Translations under genes and position numbers: made by a program
Shown: positions 59,494 to 64,000 of the stretch, piece after piece
How positions within the stretch are numbered: the stretch's first letter is position 1
How the letters are laid out: every line of letters starts with the position of its first letter
Notes under the pieces: generated by a model
Database searches by the model: none
What the model saw: only the letters and a program-made list of their open reading frames with translations
Told to the model about the DNA's origin: nothing
Source: Eucommia ulmoides
Taxonomy: Eukaryota > Streptophyta > Magnoliopsida > Garryales > Eucommiaceae
NCBI GenBank assembly: GCA_016647705.1
Contig: JAENRU010000487.1
Coordinates: 1 to 64,000 of the forward strand
Length of the DNA stretch: 64,000 nucleotides
Direction: 5' to 3'

Positions 59494-60815
59494 AGCATGT
59501 TGGGTTCGTGTACAATTTTGATTTATTTTTTATATTATTTTGATTAAATCCCCTACTTGTTTCTACACTTATTTGACGTTTGACTTTTTTATGATGGATG
59601 TGGTTCATGACTAATCTCAATGCGTGTGTGTATCTCTTGTTTCGTAATCAATTTCTTGTTTTAGTGTTTTAGTAGACAAAAAAATGACGTAAAAAGAGGG
59701 TTCTTCCGTTTGTGAATCTTCCAATGGCACCTCTGTCAAAATTGACTCCATAAGGTGGAAAATTGGCCCTGGCCAAAGTCGGCGCCGGAGTTCATCATCA
59801 ACGGAGAACAAACGAATATTTTAATGATCATGAAGAAGAAACGAACGTAAGATTAATCATCTCTCTCATGCTTTATGAAAAACCCAGAAAAAAAAAAGTT
59901 GAGGGATTGACAATGAGTGTGATGAGCTAGAGAGAGAAAATAAGAGAGTATGAAATGATGGGTGTGATGAACATGCACGTAGCTTATAATTATCGTGAAG
60001 GACGTCAACTTTTGATCACAAATGTCTGATTTTTTTTGTCTCCATTTTCAGATTTTTTGTTTCATCTCAATGCGTGTGTGTATCTCTGGTTTCGTAATCA
60101 AGTTCGTGCATGAAATGTCTAAAAAGAATAATGTTATCCCTTATTATTGTTTGTTGTATTAAAACTTACTGTGAGCTAATTATGCCGGTGCAATAAAAAG
60201 TACTGTAAATTAATGGTTGCAGTAAATGTGTGTGTTGACAATAGTTTTCAACCAGAGGAGGGGGCTCAGGTTAGTTGGTAATAATTCAGATAATAAATCA
60301 AGTTGGTTGGTAATAATTCAAATGAGAAATGTATTGAACTTTTTAGAAATACGCATGGACCTAAATTTTTGTGTGTTAATTATGTCGCTACAATAAAAAT
60401 TACTGTGAAAGTCATATAAATATCGTACTCCGTGGATACACATCTAGCTACCGGATCTTCGGAATCCGAGCATGATTAAAAATTACTGTGTATTAATTAT
60501 TCCACTACAATAATATATAACTGTGAAGTAATATTCATCTATTACTCCTTGTTTTTTATTTGCTTAATAAATCACTGTATCCGCCGAATAAAATCATGTC
60601 TTGTAATCATTTAATTTATCTTCATCAAAATATTATGTAATTTGGCACAAAAATAGGTTCAAAACATAAAATTAGCATACACAACTATAAAAAATGAAAA
60701 CCAATTGATAAAACGATTCTAGTTATGAAAACATCCACACGATTGTTGAATTTTTTAAAAATACATAGCAACTGTTGCTCTAAAAAATAATGAAAGTCTA
60801 ATAAATGATGTCATT
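59494..60815. other. Spacer between the two convergent MULE genes
   Basis: No gene recognised. ATCTCAATGCGTGTGTGTATC followed by TTTCGTAATCAA occurs twice, at about 59613 and 60065, about 450 bp apart. TTACTGTG-rich AT DNA lies at 60150-60560. A 64-codon minus-strand frame at 59617-59811 has no recognisable motif. Confidence 0.5.
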
Positions 60816-62867
60816 TCATATGGGTTCTTTGCATGTTTTCCTATTGTGTCCTTTCCCACCGCAACGACTGCACTTCAATGTTCCTTTCTTGAATTCTCCC
60901 TTTGATGGGATCCTTGTTTTCTTCGGTCGTCCCCTAGGTCGTTTGGTAACTGGTGGTAGTATTACAATATCTTCTTGTTTCGTCTCTTTCTTCCCCACAG
61001 TTGGCACAGCAAAAATTCCATCCTTGTAACTTAAACGGTAAAAGGACATGTGGAAGTAATCCTCTACATATGAGTTCAAATCTCCACCGGTCTTTGTAAT
61101 AACAGCGCAAGCGTGCGCACACAGTATCCCGTTGTCCCTCCAATCGAAACAAGAACACGTCTGTTTATTTAGGTCCACGAGTACAGAAGGGTCCGATTGA
61201 ACCTCGAAAACTCCATTCACAGATTCATGCACCACCCATGTTTTGCATTCTTCCAATCTTTTTAGCATTTGTTTCTCGATTATCTCACACAGAATATTGT
61301 TCACCCCCGCAGCCATGTTACGTCGTTTTGTCCGTTGTTCCATTAAGTCAAAACGAATTCGATCGACAACTTTGTGAATTGGCAGGTGTCTAGCTTCAGC
61401 AATCCATCCATTGAATGACTCTGCGGCGTTGACGTCAATTCGCCGTATCTTCGCCCTTTGAAGAACGCATTTGTCCAATTCTCTCTAGGCAAATCATCAA
61501 CCCAATCAGAAATATACTTGGATCCCTCTGTTTTTAAATCTGCCAATAGTGTGTAAAAGTCGAACTCCGTTTTTGCTTTGTAACACTCACGTAACAACCA
61601 CAACAACCATTGTTTTACCACTGGTAAACGAGCTCCAATTTTTTCCTTCAAATTCATTGTTAAGTGGTTCAAACAAAATGAATGGTATGCATCTGGGAAT
61701 ACCTTTTTCACAGCTTTTATTAACCCAGCATGTCGATCAGATACGAATGTCATTACTCGTTCCGGTGGTATAACATTAACTAGTTGTTTTAGAAATCATT
61801 CCCAATGGACTTCCGTTTCTTAGTCAATGATTCCAAAAGCTAGTGGATATATACCTGTCAGAAAATGACAAAAAGTCTAGTTAGTCAATATGAAATGTTT
61901 AATGTACACCCAATATTATTACTAAATTAACAGTAATAATTATTTTTACGCTGTAGAAAAAGAATATTACACTATATAGAACAACGACAAATTGATTAGC
62001 ACGTCAAAAAACAACTAGATTTTTTACCCCCGCTTACCGTTATTCCCGTCTTTGCCGGTCGCACCAAGCAACGTGCCTTTATACTTTGCTTTCAGAAACG
62101 TTTCGCCGAGAAATAATAGAGGTCGTACATATTTAAACCCTGTTATGCTAGCACCGAATGAAACAAAAAGTTGGTTAAAACAACCTGTACTCATATCATA
62201 TTCAATTTCAAAACAGGTCCCCGGGTTTGTCTCCATGTACACTTCTTTGTACCATCTCAACTCATCGTATCCACTACGATAATCCCCAAAAACATCTTCT
62301 CTAGCCTTTTCAACCCCCCACCATGCATGGTGGTAACTTATGTCCAACCCATAGTTATTTTTAAATTCTTTAACGACGTCAATAGGGCGTTTTAGTGGTT
62401 GAACCTTTAGCGTGTTTTTTATACAATTCGACACAATTTTGGAATTAATTCTACCATTTTGCCTGATTCTAACTGCAGCACCACAAGTATGAATATTGTT
62501 TATTTTCTTGATGTAAAAAAATCCATTCTTACTATTGATGCTCGCACGTACGAACCATTCACATCCTCGCTCAATCTTATATGCACAATATGCTACAACA
62601 CGAGATGGTTCATTCTTATGGTAATCAAATTTGAATCCAATTTCAATGGAATACTTTATCAAACAATCCCTAAAATCATTAGCCCCACCTTTAAAAACTT
62701 GCCCTACCTCACGAATTAAATACCTCCAATCAGCAGACATTGTTGTCGACTTATTTGGGCGGTACGGTATCAATAGATTTTCATCTTCGTCACTCCCTGT
62801 ATTTTCGTTGTAGTAATCATTATTAGTTCTAGTTGCATCTCCGATACTCTCTCCAACATGCATCTCG
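60816..62867 (-). pseudogene. mudrA: MULE transposase (mudrA/FAR1-type), degenerate
   Basis: Minus strand, two exons: 62867-62038 (after a TTTGAACAG acceptor, so an earlier exon exists) and 61854-60816, separated by a GTAAGC...CTGACAG intron. Order of domains: MuDR-type DNA-binding region (62720-62400, KYSIEIGFKFDYHKN...), MULE DDE catalytic domain (about 62120-61400), SWIM zinc finger CSCFDWRDNGILCAHAC (about 61150-61100) and a CCHC knuckle CSRCGGKGHNRKTC near the end. Defects: the first catalytic Asp of the expected DGTFLK motif reads GETFLK (codon 62105-62107); stops at 61820-61822 and 61796-61798; a frame change at about 61428-61437 just before AAESFN. The second Asp (SDRH) and the Glu are present. 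It is inactive as it stands. Confidence 0.85.
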
Positions 62868-62975
62868 CCTGTTCAAACAATTTTAGATCTACACTCAAAC
62901 ATGAAAGGTTATCGACAAAATATTTAGATATGAAACAGTTGGTCAACATTTCGTGTTTTACAATAAAAAAATCAA

Positions 62976-63275
62976 CCAATTGTAACTGTATATTAATATT
63001 CAGCCCAATTATAGGTGTATATCGAATATTGAACCAATTATTACTATATAGTAATGTTCAATCCAATTATAACTGTATAGTTATATTTACCGCAATTATA
63101 ACTGTACATCAATATTCAATCCCTTCTAATTGTATATTAATGTACGGTTATAATTGTGGTAATGTAATATTTAACCCAATTATAACTGTACATCGATATT
63201 CAACCAATTATAACTGTATAAAAATATTTAGTCCACATATAGCTGTATAGTAATATTCAACAAAGTAATTATGTG
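62976..63275. repeat. Short-period tandem array, about 8 units of 30-40 bp
   Basis: Repeats of a CCAATTATAACTGTATA-TAATATTCAA type unit of variable length, upstream (5') of the transposase exon. Confidence 0.75.
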
Positions 63276-63320
63276 CAAAATCAAGAATTGACCTCCAGTA
63301 ATATTCAACAATGTATAACT

Positions 63321-63624
63321 ACGAGTGTTGCTATCAATCCCGAAGAACTCTTGAAGAAGAAATTCTGCAATGAACTCTTGCATTAGGACTTTCTCTCTCT
63401 ATAAATGCAAGACCCACTACTTTCTCTCTCTAGAATTGCACAATTAAAATTCAACTTTCTGATCTAATTCCTACGAGTGTTGCTATCAATTCTGAAGACC
63501 TCTTGAAGAACAAATTCTTCAGTGAACTCTTGCATTAGGACTTTCTCTCTCTATAAATGCAAGACCCACTACTTTCTCTCTCTAGAATTGCACAATTAAA
63601 ATTCAACTTCCTGATCTAATTCCG
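63321..63624. repeat. Tandem duplication, 2 units of 152 bp
   Basis: Units 63321-63472 and 63473-63624 both start ACGAGTGTTGCTATCAAT and contain GGACTTTCTCTCTCTATAAA and CTCTCTAGAATTGCACAATT. They differ at roughly ten positions, clustered in the first third. Confidence 0.9.
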
Positions 63625-64000
63625 TTTGCATGCCGATAGCTATATCTTGTTAGAAGAACTTAGTTAAATATCCAACCAGTAGCAAAATCAAATATCGAGA
63701 AATGGTCTTTGTTTTATGTTCCTAATTTTTTAAATAAGGAACACCATTTGAAACATGGAAGGTGAATAAAAAACGAAACCTATAACTAGTGTTTCTGCTC
63801 AACCACGCCCGCCGTTCAATCTGTTGCCGTCGCCACCGAAATCGCTGTCGTCGCCGAAGTTTCTCCCGTCACTGAAGTTGCTGTCGTCGCCGCTGATTCG
63901 TCGCCGTCGTTACCGCTTGCCGGCGTGGGAATGTGTTTCGCAATTTAGGGCTTTTCCTATCACCGTCCTCACCTTCGCCCTCACCTCCTTTGCGATTTAT
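63625..64000. other. No gene; third GCCGTC-rich island at window end
   Basis: 63790-63990 is rich in GTCGCCG, GTCGTCGCCG and CTGTCGTCGCC words, like the island at 54500-54780 and in the same strand sense. It may be the start of another gene or the other arm of the MULE. Cut by the window end. Confidence 0.45.

Larger units (their letters stand above)
54131..64000. mobile_element. Mutator-like transposon carrying Ulp1-type protease and mudrA-type transposase
   Basis: Two degenerate genes face each other tail to tail: Ulp1-type protease (+, 55780-59493) and transposase (-, 60816-62867), with 1.3 kb between stops. This combination is known from plant MULEs such as KAONASHI in Arabidopsis and CUMULE in melon. 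I could not find terminal inverted repeats or a 9-bp target duplication by eye. The left limit is set where repeat R fades, and the right end probably lies beyond the window. Confidence 0.65.

Noticed and set aside
59617-59811. 64-codon minus-strand frame in the MULE spacer
   Set aside because: No recognisable motif, no start context and no support from neighbours.
54131-64000. Terminal inverted repeats of the MULE
   Set aside because: The GCCGTC islands at both sides are in the same, not inverted, orientation, and no other long inverted match was seen by eye.

Overview
This is a stretch of plant nuclear DNA, almost certainly from a flowering plant and probably a eudicot. It is AT-rich and gene-poor. 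It holds several generations of Ty1/copia, Ty3/gypsy, CACTA, MULE, hAT and LINE sequence. Its two recognisable host genes belong to plant families: a KIC/PBP1-type EF-hand protein and a DUF4220/DUF594 membrane protein. I see no tRNA or rRNA gene and no CRISPR array. Boundaries, domains and similarities were read by eye from the sequence. No database search was run, so family names come from motif recognition.

Layout. 0-5 kb: a pararetrovirus (Caulimoviridae) fossil scrap, a partial copia on the minus strand with one LTR (3437-3922), and a miniature LTR element (TRIM, 4471-4739). 5-7 kb: 3' half of a LINE, minus strand, cut off by the next copia. 7-14 kb: a minus-strand copia, a CACTA-like end at about 11718, then a plus-strand copia fragment. 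14.6-17.9 kb: a non-coding LTR element whose interior is built of long tandem repeats. 18.2-37.6 kb: what may be one CACTA transposon carrying two inserted copia elements (20341-28115 and 28528-37232), each itself split by a further LTR-type insertion; the outer element also holds a satellite of 7 units of about 168 bp. 37.6-38.6 kb: 3' end of a chromodomain gypsy element.

Host-gene island, 39-45.7 kb: the EF-hand gene (39307-39642, +) looks intact. Next to it is a hAT-type MITE with a perfect 8-bp target duplication, then a promoter-bearing stub of a MGICSS-type (DUF4228-like) gene on the minus strand. The DUF4220/DUF594 gene (42894-45055, -) is clearly recognisable from end to end, but its frame is interrupted about five times, mostly at short homopolymer runs. 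Its upstream region is a three-fold tandem duplication carrying TA and TG/AG microsatellites.

45.7-51.1 kb: two large, similar copies of a compound TRIM array separated by AT-rich DNA. 51.1-54.1 kb: minus-strand copia fragment and a long LTR-like repeat whose sister lies at 40.8 kb. 54-64 kb: a Mutator-like transposon with two genes placed tail to tail, a multi-exon Ulp1-type cysteine protease gene (+) and a mudrA-type transposase (-). This is the most interesting unit. Transposons carrying a SUMO-protease-like gene are known in plants, so it is not a new class, but this copy has an unusual domain layout, a changed catalytic residue in the transposase and no visible termini within the window.
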